From positions 1,860,001 through 1,924,000 of the forward strand of contig OZ237735.1 in assembly GCA_965178125.1 (NCBI GenBank): a DNA stretch of 64,000 bases, given 5' to 3'. A model generated the notes under the pieces. That model was not told the origin of the DNA and searched no databases. It saw only the letters and a list, made by a program, of their open reading frames with translations. Source of the DNA: Bilabrum cf. latius. Its lineage: Eukaryota > Bigyra: Bicosoecida > Bigyra > Bicosoecida. Positions 54,101 through 64,000 of the stretch are shown one piece after another. Position 1 is the first letter of the stretch. Each line of letters begins with the position of its first letter. The position numbers and the translations under genes are program-made.

Positions 54101-57100
54101 ATCGCCGGGCGGCACTGCTGTAGCGCGCTCAGGCGGGGGGCAGGCAGCTCCAGAGACAGTTGTCCGATTTCGGCGGGTGGGAGAGCATCAGGTACCAGCT
54201 GGGCAGTGTTGACTACCTCGTGTTCCTGCAGGACCTGCAAAAGCAGACCCCGGAATTTTTCGCCGAAGCTCTCATCCAGTTGCCTCGTGGTCGCACGAAC
54301 GCGATCGACGAGCTGATCGGAATCGCAGTGGGAGCGACCGACAGCGCCCGCAAAGCAGCGAGAGAGAAAATCATCCTTGGAGCCGTTGAATCTGCTGCAC
54401 AGACGGTGGGTCTGAACAAGGCACCAAGTCCGCTCTTCTTCGCTGAGAACGTCCAGCTGCTGGCGATTGTGTCCGAAGAAATGACCGCCGATACTGCCTC
54501 CAAGGAGCTTGGCGCTGCCCTGGACACCCTGGGGGAAGGCATGAAAGCGCTTCGAAAGGCTGCCAGCGGCAACGCCCTGGACGATGCCTAGGCCCAGGTC
54601 GTGGGAGAGGTCATGGCGGAGCTTCGGTATTGCGCTAACTTGGGGGGCGTTTCCAAGCCACTAAGTAGGGAACTCAAGATGTGGGTGGGTGACGAGAATT
54701 TGCTTACCGAGGTAGTCCGTGCCGCGGAGAAGCCGGGCGGTGAGGACCTGCTGGATCTTGCCGTGGCGCTTCGAGGCCCCAATGGCCTCTCTGATGCCTT
54801 GGTCAAATACCCAGACATCGAGTTTCGGCTCTCGAAGCGCGTTCTGTTCGCGGATGAGGCGGCGCCACGACAGGCCGAGCTTTTGGTGCAGCCGGGGGCA
54901 CTTGATCGAGTGGCCGCCTTCATGCGGATGACTCGGAGCGAGGATGGATCGAAAAGCGTCATGGACAGCCTCGTGGGCCTGGCGCTGGAGAAGGAGGGGC
55001 AGCGAGTGGGGCTGGGGCCCGCCATTATGACCACCCCTGTCCACCTGGATGGAGTGGTGGAGGCCTCCCTCTGGTGGGACGGCCCCGTGGGGCAGTCTCT
55101 CCTAGAGCAGGTGGCCAAGGGGGAGGCAGGCGGCAGCCCCTTTCAGAAGGCGGCGGCGATCCGGCAGATCATCGACGCGAAGGGGTGGGCAAGGTTTGCC
55201 TGCACGAAGCGCCCTGCGAGAAAGATCATATAGAAGGGGGAGAAGACATGGACGAGGCTCGTGCAGAAGCATGATGACCTTCTTCTCAAGACGCTCCTCT
55301 CACCCACCGACTACCCCATATTCTAGTGGCTGCAGCGGGAGCATTGGAGTTTGCGGTACATGTCGGGCAGTATGGGGCCATACCGCACCCGAGCCGTCAA
55401 GCTCCTGAAGAATGAGAGGAGGGCTGAGCTGCTGGCGCAACATCTCCTGCATCCCGAGGATCTTCGGCGGGCGGTGGGGCCTAAAGGCCTTGCAGACCTG
55501 CAGCGACACGCCGAGAAGGCATGGGGGGCCAGGGCAAGAAGTGCGGCCCGCAAGCAGGCGGAAATCATCCAGCAGCTCGACGAGACGCTAGCGCAGCTGC
55601 GGGATGCCGACCTGAAGCAGGCAGCAAGTGGAGGGCTTGACAGGAGCGCTAAGCTGAACCGTGCGGCCAGGGCCAAGGAGGAAGCAATCGATCAAGCGGC
55701 CAGAATGCAGGCACAGCTGGACGATATTCCCATGATTCCCCGATCCATGTCTATTCAGGCGGACCTCGGGGAGGGGTTAGAGGAGCTCACGGTGGACGGG
55801 CTCATCGGTACTGGTGTGACGAGGTACGATAACGTGGACATCCTGCCGGTGGTGATGCAATCCAAGATGGTCAAGGACAAGGTGGCATTGATGATGTCGC
55901 GGGAGGGCATTCACTTCGACGTGCCGTTGTCTGAGATCGACAGGGACTTGCGCAACTTAGCGAAAGCCATGAGAAAAGCGGACGATGCCGCCACCGAGGA
56001 GATGAGGGAGCAACTGCGGGCCGTTGTGAAGAGGGCCGACGGTGCCCAGGGAACACAGGCACTCATGGAGACTTCTTTTCCCATATGGTCAGTCAAGGAT
56101 GTCTACGACCATACCACAGCAGCGGTGCTCAGCGACTATAAAGACCTCGTTAGGGCTACCCTGGGGTTCCAGACCAACCCATACGTGAGAAGCGAGGTCA
56201 TTGCACAGCTTGCCCTGCGCCGTCCCGTGATGCCGCAGGCAGAGCTCGCCACGGCCCTATCCAAGCTGGATTCGCTGCCCAAGGCCAAGCAGCTGGTGGA
56301 GGAGGCAGCGGGAGATATGGAGGCGGCCTTCAAGGCTTTCGACGCCAAGTCTCCAGGGACCCTCACACGCGAGGAGTTCGATGTCCTTGCCTCTGCCACA
56401 ACGAAGGAGGACGCTGCAGCCGCTCTTGGCCCCGCGATCCGCGAGCGGCCGATCTCGGAGTGGCCAGCTTCGGCGCTCATGGACGAGTCCGGGCAGCTGA
56501 CAGCGATTGCCGAGCGGGGCCTGCAGCTCTACGACTCGATGCCTTCGACCTTCTTTTTCAACGACCGATTCGCCCGGCAGGTGGGGTTTACCGAACGAGA
56601 CGCCATGTTTCGCGGCCTGGCAGAACCGTTCACCATGGTGCCAGACAGCGTGCTGCTACAGGCAGATGGACTGGGCGTGGACCAGGGCATGTTGGAAAAG
56701 CTGGTGGGCAGTCATGCCGCCATGGACGAGATGGGAAGCTCTCAGATCGAGCGGCGGGTCGCCGAGTATAACCAAAAGCCCACGATGGAGTCGGACGGAG
56801 TGCCGCTCGGTACCTTCATGGGCGAATGGTGTGAGGACCACGGCATCGAGCTGGCCGTGGAGGCCGGTGACGAGGCTCGGAAGGCGGAGCAGGGCGAGGT
56901 GTTCATGTGGTGCCAGGCGCTGGACATGCCCATTCCCGAGTCACAGGCGGATTGGGACGACGCAAAGCGCCTATTCCATTCTCTCAAGCAGGCCAACGAG
57001 CGGTACCGCACCATCCTGAGCGACAAGCAGCTAGATTACATCCGTAATACCCCCAAGGAGAAGAAGCTGTCGGCCCTCTTCGACCCCAGCAACAGCGAGC

Positions 57101-60100
57101 TGTGCCTTACGAATGGCCAGACGGACGAGCTGCTGGGTAAGCTGTCTCACTCTCTATGGCAAACCACGCACGACCGAAAGGGCCATTGTCTAATGATGTA
57201 GACGCTCGAGAAGTTGGACGCCTACGTTGTGAGTACCGGCGGGCAGTCCTCGAAGTCCGCCTTTGAGCAACTCAAGCGTGCAGGGCTGACTCGGCAGGAG
57301 GTGCGCGGTCGCGGAAACTGCTACTTCGATGCTGTCATGCAGTCGGCCGGTGACATCCAGGACCAGAAGGTTCTCCGTGCCAAGTACGTGGAGGCATACA
57401 AGCAGGGGGTCGATGCCAAGCTATTGAGGACGAACGAGTTGCGCGACGCATCTTCCGACCTCCTGGGACCGTCCTCTAGCCTGGGCGTCCTCGGCGTGGA
57501 CGCAAACGCCATGATCCGAGAGATGGATAGGACGGGACTGAAGGCATCGGACGAGAAATATATGGCGGCCGCCCTCGGCCGTCCGTACGTCTCGATCCGA
57601 GAGCCGGACCTCGTTGATGGCGGCAATATGCAGATTATGGTTTTCAATGCCGATAAGCTGGGCAAGGGACAGTCACCGGTCATGGTGTACTTACAGACGG
57701 GGCATGCCACGGCCGTGGTGGCAGACGACCCAGAGGTGGCCTTCAAGGCGCTGCAGGAGCTGGCGGACGCCGAAAAGGCCGCGAAGAATGCTGACGAAGC
57801 GGCCAAGAAGGCGGGGGGATCGGACGGTGGCAAGCCGGCGTTCTTCGAAGGGCAGGAGCCCGTCCCAGAGGGTGAGCTGCAGGACGCGCTCGAGCACGGG
57901 GTGGACGTGGCTGACGTGTCAATAGGCAAGGATGGGGAGCTGGGCGTGGATGTGCAGCGGGGAGACCGGCAGGTCAAAACGCTCAGTGCAGACGAGGCAG
58001 ATCTCCCGGTCGAAGGTCCTCTGTCCGCCCACGAGTTCGATCTTAGCGTCGACCCGCACATAGACATGCCTGCGCGACCGCCACAGGTGCCTCCGAGCCA
58101 GCTGCTGCGACTGTCTGACGATGCAGCGGCGGACGTAACGGCTCTGAGTGCGGCATTGACAAATGTCCCGGCAGAGAGACCTGTAAGGATCGTGGGCATC
58201 GGGGGGGGTGATGGAGCGGGGTCGGTAGGGAAGGTGTTTGACAATACGGATGCCGTCTCCGAGTTCAACGGGCGACTGATCGCCGACGTCGACCGCGTGA
58301 GTCGCATTGTCGACCACCCGGAGGCCTTTCCTATCATGCCACAGGGCCCCCTCGTGCCTCAGCAGCAGCGGGCCGCGCTGCTCGCCATCGAGGCCAGACA
58401 GCAGCTGGACATAGCGGAGAGGGTCCTGGATGACTACAAGTAGCTGGAGGCCGCATTCGGGGAAGAGGAGGCTGCCTCAATGATGCTGGTGGAAGGGATG
58501 TCAAAGTAGCAGGCCCAGGACCGGGTGAAGGAGTACTCGGCTGTTCTGGCTGCGCAATCTAGAGCCCCCGGGTCGTCGGCGATGGGACTGGCCACCGATG
58601 TCGATGTGGTGTAGCAGGCCATCGCTGACATTCCGGACGATACCATGTTTCTCAGGCAGGCGGAGCTCTTCGACGATGCTGCCGCTAAGATCGCAGAGGC
58701 AGAGCCGGACGATCCATCGATGCTCCTCCGGCGGAGGACGGAGCTAGGGGAACAGGAGGCGGTGGGCGATGAGGTGGGCAAGCGGGCACGCAATGTGGTT
58801 GAGCTGGCCAATATGGAGTGGATGGCGGCAATGGATCTACGGTACGCTCGCGAGCTGGACGATGCTGCGACCACGATGGATCTGGACAACAGCTGGCTCC
58901 TTGAGCAGACCTTCTTCGCAGGCGGAGAAGTGGGGGATGTCGCGGATCGGCTGTCGCAGCGGTTCCAGAAGGTGAGGGACTATCGTGAGGAGGTGCAGTC
59001 GATGTCCGCGGAGGAGTGGGCGGCAGTATCCGCCCGGTGCAAATCTCAGTATTCCTTGAGCATCGGAGCTCAGGACAGTTTCGTTGCCAACCAGGACGCA
59101 CACCAGCAGCTGCTGGCTTGGACGACGCGCAAGGTGCGACAGCTCACGGAGGCCCAGGTGCCCAAGTCGCAGTACCGCGCCCATGCGAACCAGACGAACA
59201 GCGAACAGGCGGATGACTCAGGAGCACCCCAAAGCAAGGGCGGGGGGGAGCAAGGAGTAGACCTGCAAACCAACCAGGAGCAGGAGCTCGATACCCCCTC
59301 CCTCATCGCCCTAGGAGGCAAGGCCAAGGCAATGGCTGATGCTCATGGCTTGCTCCAGCTCTAGCTCGGGCGACACGGGCACTCTCGGCACTCGAGCTAC
59401 AGCGGCGGCAAGTCATCCCACCGCAGGAACAGACACCGGCACCGCGGCTCTCTCAGTGCATCTGCATCTGTATCTGTATCTGTATCTACAAGCACGTAGA
59501 CAGTCCATCGACTGGCCTCCAGCAAGGGGGGGACGAGCACGAGCAGTCGGCGACGGGGCTACATCGGGAACTGTGTGCACACCAACATGACAACGTGTCA
59601 AGTGTTGGAGCACGACACTAACATCCTGCGACCGGGGCAGCTGCTTAAATACCCGCACCGGCTGATCCAGTAGAACGGGGACGACTTCGCCATGCTGCAG
59701 GTGCAGCGGAAATGTAGCCTGGAGCTGTAGTGGCACTACGAGGACTGCATTCTGGGCATGGCCTGCACAAGGGAGTGGAAGATGCTGTGGGAGACAACCA
59801 GGGGAAACAAGGACTACGACGCCTACGGCTTCATGGACCAGTGCACGCTGGTGTTCGACCGAGAGGGGAACCTTTTCCTCGTCAACGGGGTGGGCATGGT
59901 CATGTGGAAAACGGACACTATCGGGCTGCGGGGGCCCGTGTCGCATCTTGAGGTGCAGGGCGACGGGAACCTGGTGGTCTACCGCGAGCGGGGCGGGGCC
60001 ATCTGGAGTACGGAGACGGCGGGGCAGATGAGGAACTACCGGCCCACCGGCGAGCTTGGCGAGGACTTCGCGCACCTTCGCTACGGCCCGGAGGACCAGC

Positions 60101-60489
60101 TGTGCGACAAGACTTTCAGCGACGGGTGCGAGGATGCCACGGGGCAGCACTTCATAGCGGCAGGTCAGCGGCTGGACTAGGGGCATTCGCTACATCTGCG
60201 TGACTTTGAGCTCCGGATGCAGGGGGACGGCAACCTGGTGCTGTACTCGGAAGGAAAGATGTAGTGGGAGACAGGGACGGACGGTGAAGGCGAGGGGCCC
60301 TATCGTCTCATCGTAGATGCGTCGGGCCGGGTGATGGTACTATCGCAAAACACGAACGAGGAGTGGGACGAAGACGGCTTCGTGATGCGCATCGAGTCTG
60401 AAGGTAGGAGTGCCATGATGGTCCTGTACAACGGGAAGGACGTTGACCATCTTGGCACGTGGGAGTTCGCGTACAACCTGCAGAAGTAA
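48153..60489 (+). CDS. Giant secreted bulb-lectin-repeat/OTU-like protein, copy 2 (complete)
   Basis: Exon 1 (48153-48431) and exon 2 (48625-60489, all one frame, stop TAA 60487-60489) give about 4,047 residues with many TAG codons. Residues 1-20 form a signal peptide (MMNVPACVTIFALLGVQA), so the protein is secreted or vacuolar. Bulb-lectin-like repeats fill about residues 50-740 (SDGDLVVLG, QSDGRLVLRY, QTDGNLVLHL, QSDGNAVLFC) and 3760-4040 (QGDGNLVVYRE, QGDGNLVLYSE), with the Q-x-D-x-N-x-V-x-Y sugar-binding pattern partly kept. Between lie hydrophobic/amphipathic helices (about 770-940), long charged helical regions, a degenerate EF-hand-like loop (about 2660) and an OTU-like motif GRGNCYFDAV (Cys near 2992) with GHATAVV as possible His about 130 residues later. 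The repeats suggest carbohydrate binding. The protease activity and biological role are inference. Confidence 0.8.
48432..48624 (+). other. Spliceosomal intron, 193 bp
   Basis: The donor GAG|GTAAGG and acceptor GGCATAG| join two frames in phase 0, completing a lectin-like repeat (GGKLQLQE joined to SAGPFALLLTSDGDL). Without it, exon 1 (frame 3) and exon 2 (frame 1) are out of register. Confidence 0.65.
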
Positions 60490-60673
60490 TGGAGGCCCGT
60501 CTTCGGGGCCGGCCTCTCGGGTAACTTGCAAGAGCTGTGGGGTCACGGATCGTTGCGGACCGTGCTTGCGTGGCCCTCTACCCCACCGCAGTTGGATCGG
60601 ACATCCGGATCGTTTAACGTCATTGATTTAAGAGAAGTATCATACTACAAACGGAAGCCACTGCAACCTTACT
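60490..60673. other. Intergenic space between convergent genes
   Basis: 184 bp between the TAA of the giant gene and the TGA of the coiled-coil gene. It must hold both 3' ends. No repeat or ORF seen. Confidence 0.5.
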
Positions 60674-63600
60674 TCAGCACAATACTATTTGCCTGAACGC
60701 CAGCCATAGCACGGCAATTGCCAGCGCGACCACCAGCATGGCCAGCACCGCGGCTGGCGACCCGATTGCCCTCTGCCCTCTCCTGTCCAGCTCCGACCGG
60801 ATCCGCTCTATCGTTACGTTCCTCCTGAGTGCCTGCCAGCTGTACATGGACTCCCCAAGGGCTAGCAGGTCTTGCTTTCCATCCACCGCATCACCGCTAG
60901 GCGACGGTGGGCGAGCAGTTGCAGTGCTCCGGGAACCAGCTGTAGATCGGACCCCGCGCGACCTGGCTTGGCCCGGCTCAACGACTACCTCAGAGGAGGC
61001 ATTCCCTGACTCAATATCGGGCGCAGAGGGGTCCATCAAGCCGCGGCGTGGGGCCGGGATTTTTGTGGGAGTTGCAGCCGCAATGCTTGGCAGTCGGGGT
61101 TGAAGTCCCGAGATTTCCCTGCTATCGGCTGGTTTCTGCTTCTCTGCTTGCAACTGAGCTGACTGTCGCTCCGATGACTTCACTTGAGCCGCGTGCTCAC
61201 CTCGTAGCTTCTGCAGTTCTGCCTATAAATCTTTCAGCTGTGATTGCAGGCCCATTACATGCCGCTCGCGCTCCTGTGCGGAAGCAGATGCTTCCGAAAG
61301 CTGCTTGTCCAGGCTTTTGCACACCTCTGCCGACTTGGACGCCCGGGTGGATTGCTGCTTAAGTTCCTAATGCATAGCATCCCGCTCTTTAGACAAACGA
61401 ACCGCGCCTTGCTTCGTCGTGTCCAGCTCCTCCTCAGTGGCGGCGAGGCTTCGCCTACACGCGGCCAAATCGGCTGCAGCAGTGAGCTGTGAAGCCTTGG
61501 CTCGGTCAAGCTGCCCTTGGAGAGACTTTACAGACTCACTGCTGGAGCTCGCTTGTCTAAGGGCATCACACGCAGCCTCAGTGTGCTGCAGCTTATCACG
61601 AATAGAAATCACGCTTTCATTCAGCTGCTGGTTCTCACTTGATAGCCTGGAGATCTAGGCTTCTGCCTCGATCTGTACTTGCTCCAGCTGACTGCGCTTG
61701 GCCGCTGCTTCTTCGTACGACCTTTCAAGATCTTCGACACGCCTTCTAGCCTATGCAAGTGCTTTCTTGGTCTTCTGCCCATGCTACTGCGAGCTACCGC
61801 GCAAGTCTGCGACAGTGGCTTGCGCCTACAGCATTTCCTCCTGCAATGACGCCACCTGACCCTCCAGCTCCTGCTGGCGAGACTTGCCGCCAGACTCAGA
61901 CTCACGGGCTGCCGACAGCTCCTCCTGCAATGACGCCACCTGACCCTCCAGCTCCTGCTGGCGAGACCCGGCCTCACGGGCTGCCGACAGCTCCTCCTGC
62001 AATGATGCCACCTGACCCTCCAGCTCCTCCTGACGAGACTTGCCGCCAGACTCAGACTCACGGGCTGCCGACAGCTCCTCCTGCAATGACGCCACCTGAC
62101 CCTCCAGCTCCTGCTGGCGAGACCCGGCCTCACGGGCTGCCGACAGCTCCTCCTGCAATGACGCCACCTGACCCTCCAGCTCCTGCTGGCGAGACCCGGC
62201 CTCACGGGCTGCCGACAGCTCCTCCTGCAATGACGCCACCTGACCCTCCAGCTCCTGCTGGCGAGACCCGGCCTCACGGGCTGCCGACAGCTCCTCCTGC
62301 AATGACGCCACCTGACCCTCCAGCTCCTCCTGACGAGACTTGCCGCCAGACTCAGACTCACGGGCCGCCGACAGCTCCTCCTGCAATGACGCCACCTGAC
62401 CCTCCAGCTCCTGCTGGCGAGACCCGGCCTCACGGGCTGCCGACAGCTCCTCCTGCAATGACGCCACCTGACCCTCCAGCTCCTCCTGACGAGACTTGCC
62501 GCCAGACTCAGACTCACGGGCTGCCGACAGCTCCTCCTGCAATGACGCCACCTGACCCTCCAGCTCCTGCTGGCGAGACCCGGCCTCACGGGCTGCCGAC
62601 AGCTCCTCCTGCAATGACGCCAACTGATCCTCCAGCTCCTCCTGACGAGACCCGGCCTCACGGGCTGCCGACAGCTCCTCCTGCAATGACGCCACCTGAC
62701 CCTCCAGCTCCTCCTGACGAGACTTGCCGCCAGACTCAGACTCACGGGCCGCCGACAGCTCCTCCTGCAATGACGCCACCTGACCCTCCAGCTCCTGCTG
62801 GCGAGACCCGGCCTCACGGGCTGCCGACAGCTCCTCCTGCAATGACGCCACCTGACCCTCCAGCTCTTCCTGGCGAGACCCGGCCTCACGGGCTGCCGAC
62901 AGCTCCTCCTGCAATGACGCCACCTGACCCTCCAGCTCCTCCTGACGAGACCCGGCCTCACGGGCTGCCGACAGCTCCTCCTGCAATGACGCCACCTGAC
63001 CCTCCAGCTCCTCCTGACGAGACTTGCCGCCAGACTCAGACTCACGGGCCGCCGACAGCTCCTCCTGCAATGACGCCACCTGACCCTCCAGCTCCTGCTG
63101 GCGAGACCCGGCCTCACGGGCTGCCGACAGCTCCTCCTGCAATGACGCCACCTGACCCTCCAGCTCCTGCTGGCGAGACTTGCCGCCAGACTCAGACTCA
63201 CGGGCTGCCGACAGCTCCTCCTGCAATGACGCCACCTGACCCTCCAGCTCTTCCTGGCGAGACCCGGCCTCACGGGCTGCCGACAGCTCCTCCTGCAATG
63301 ACGCCACCTGACCCTCCAGCTCCTCCTGACGAGACCCGGCCTCACGGGCTGCCGACAGCTCCTCCTGCAATGACGCCACCTGACCCTCCAGCTCCTCCTG
63401 ACGAGACTTGCCGCCAGACTCAGACTCACGGGCTGCCGACAGCTCCTCCTGCAATGACGCCACCTGACCCTCTAGCTTGTGCTGCAATTCCAGCTTGCTC
63501 TTGGAATGATCGTCGATCTCAGCCTTCAGTTTCCGTATAGCATTGGCAGCATTATCGATATCTGATTGTAGCCGAGTAGCCTCCGCTTCAGATGCCTTGG

Positions 63601-64000
63601 CCCGATCTGTCGCAGCATCTCGTTCCCCTTCAAGCTCTGACAACCGGGCACTGGCAGATTTCCAATCCGCTGAGCCTGCTGACTTCACATCCGTAATCTC
63701 TCGTCTGGCATCACGCAGATTGCTCCTTAGCTCCTCTTGCTCAGTTGCACCCGCCTGAATTAATTTCTCGAGATTTTGGATGTTCTCCATGAGTTCCTGC
63801 TGACGAGACTTGCCGCCAGACTCAGACTCACGGGCCGCCGACAGCTCCTCCTGCAATGACGCCACCTGACCCTCCAGCTCCTCCTGACGAGACTTGCCGC
63901 CAGACTCAGACTCACGGGCCGCCGACAGCTCCTCCTGCAATGACGCCACCTGACCCTCCAGCTCCTCCTGACGAGACTTGCCGCCAGACTCAGACTCACG
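60674..64000 (-). CDS. Tail-anchored golgin-like coiled-coil protein (5' end missing)
   Basis: One minus frame of more than 1,100 residues enters from the window edge and ends at TGA 60674-60676, crossing several TAGs (near 61205, 61369, 61656, 61755 and 61826). Most of it is a tandem repeat of 24- or 28-residue units (EELEGQVASLQEELSAARE, then AGSRQ or SESGGKSRQ), strongly coiled-coil. A non-repeated coiled coil follows (about 61830-61150), then a Pro/Ser-rich linker. Near the very C-terminus is a single membrane helix (AVLAMLVVALAIAVLWLAF) with a short tail. This layout (long coiled coil plus C-terminal anchor) is typical of golgins and tethering factors on Golgi membranes. Cargo and partners are unknown. 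Confidence 0.7.
61830..63480 (-). repeat. 72/84-bp coding minisatellite
   Basis: Tandem units of 72 bp (24 codons) and 84 bp (28 codons) encode the coiled-coil repeats. A further array of 84-bp units starts at about 63795 and runs off the window. Units differ mainly by a 12-bp insertion and a CTG/CTC change (Gln/Glu). Confidence 0.85.
63795..64000 (-). repeat. 84-bp coding minisatellite, second array
   Basis: Two and a half units of the long (28-codon) form, separated from the first array by about 310 bp of unique coiled-coil coding sequence. Continues beyond the window. Confidence 0.8.

Noticed and set aside
61621-63429. 602-codon Arg/Ser/Trp-rich minus-strand ORF
   Set aside because: Same minisatellite in another frame; no start context and composition dictated by the repeat.
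61753-63540. 595-codon proline-rich plus-strand ORF over the minisatellite
   Set aside because: It is the antisense of the coiled-coil repeats; units divisible by three keep every frame open. The minus frame continues beyond the repeats into a sensible tail-anchored protein, the plus frame does not.
61830-64000. CRISPR-like array
   Set aside because: Regular units but no distinct spacers; it is a protein-coding tandem repeat in a eukaryotic genome.

Overview
The window comes from the nuclear genome of a microbial eukaryote (protist or alga, not further identifiable) in which UAG is read as glutamine while UAA and UGA remain stops. Every long coding region here, whether host gene, retroelement or virus, is cut only by in-frame TAG. 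Two diverged copies of one host gene show TAG opposite CAG at homologous codons, and a retrotransposon polyglutamine run mixes CAG and TAG. All coding calls below therefore read through TAG.

Layout. (1) 1-7730: 3' part of a giant secreted lectin-repeat protein gene (copy 1). (2) 7731-21107: a GC-rich mobile-element nest. It holds a complete APE-type LINE encoding one 2,539-aa polyprotein (10024-17643, + strand) and many 5'-truncated, minus-oriented retroelement ends, each joined to a GAGAGA-rich tail. (3) 21108-46877: a 25,770-bp AT-rich integrated Polinton-like/virophage-like DNA virus with 1,533-bp terminal inverted repeats and a 5-bp target duplication (GCTGC), inserted into one of those retroelement fragments. 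Inside the virus, at 40123-41902, lies a 1.8-kb GC-rich tyrosine-recombinase element with split direct repeats. (4) 46878-48152: rest of the interrupted retroelement and relics. (5) 48153-60489: the complete second copy of the giant gene (about 4,047 aa, one 193-bp intron, signal peptide, bulb-lectin-like repeats at both ends and an OTU-like cysteine-protease motif). (6) 60674-64000 (- strand): a tail-anchored, golgin-like coiled-coil protein with 24/28-residue repeats, running off the window.

The virus carries the expected morphogenesis set: penton, probable double-jelly-roll major capsid protein, Ulp1/adenain-type protease and packaging ATPase. It also has a primase-polymerase fused to a herpes-OBP-like SF2 helicase, a DDE integrase with a C-terminal chromodomain, a fibre-like protein, basic core-like proteins, a nucleotidyltransferase-fold protein, zinc-finger and DUF5754-like proteins and several small unknowns. 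I saw no protein-primed DNA polymerase B. Genes share a TATA-like start-proximal promoter and are usually followed by a conserved ~70-bp imperfect palindrome. One intergenic stretch (27160-27475) looks like a Pol III unit: tRNA-like A and B boxes, a long hairpin and a T7 terminator.

Order of events read from nesting: retroelement fragments first, then the virus into one of them, then the recombinase element into the virus. All three speak the host's modified code, so the virus and its passenger are adapted to this host or a code-sharing relative.
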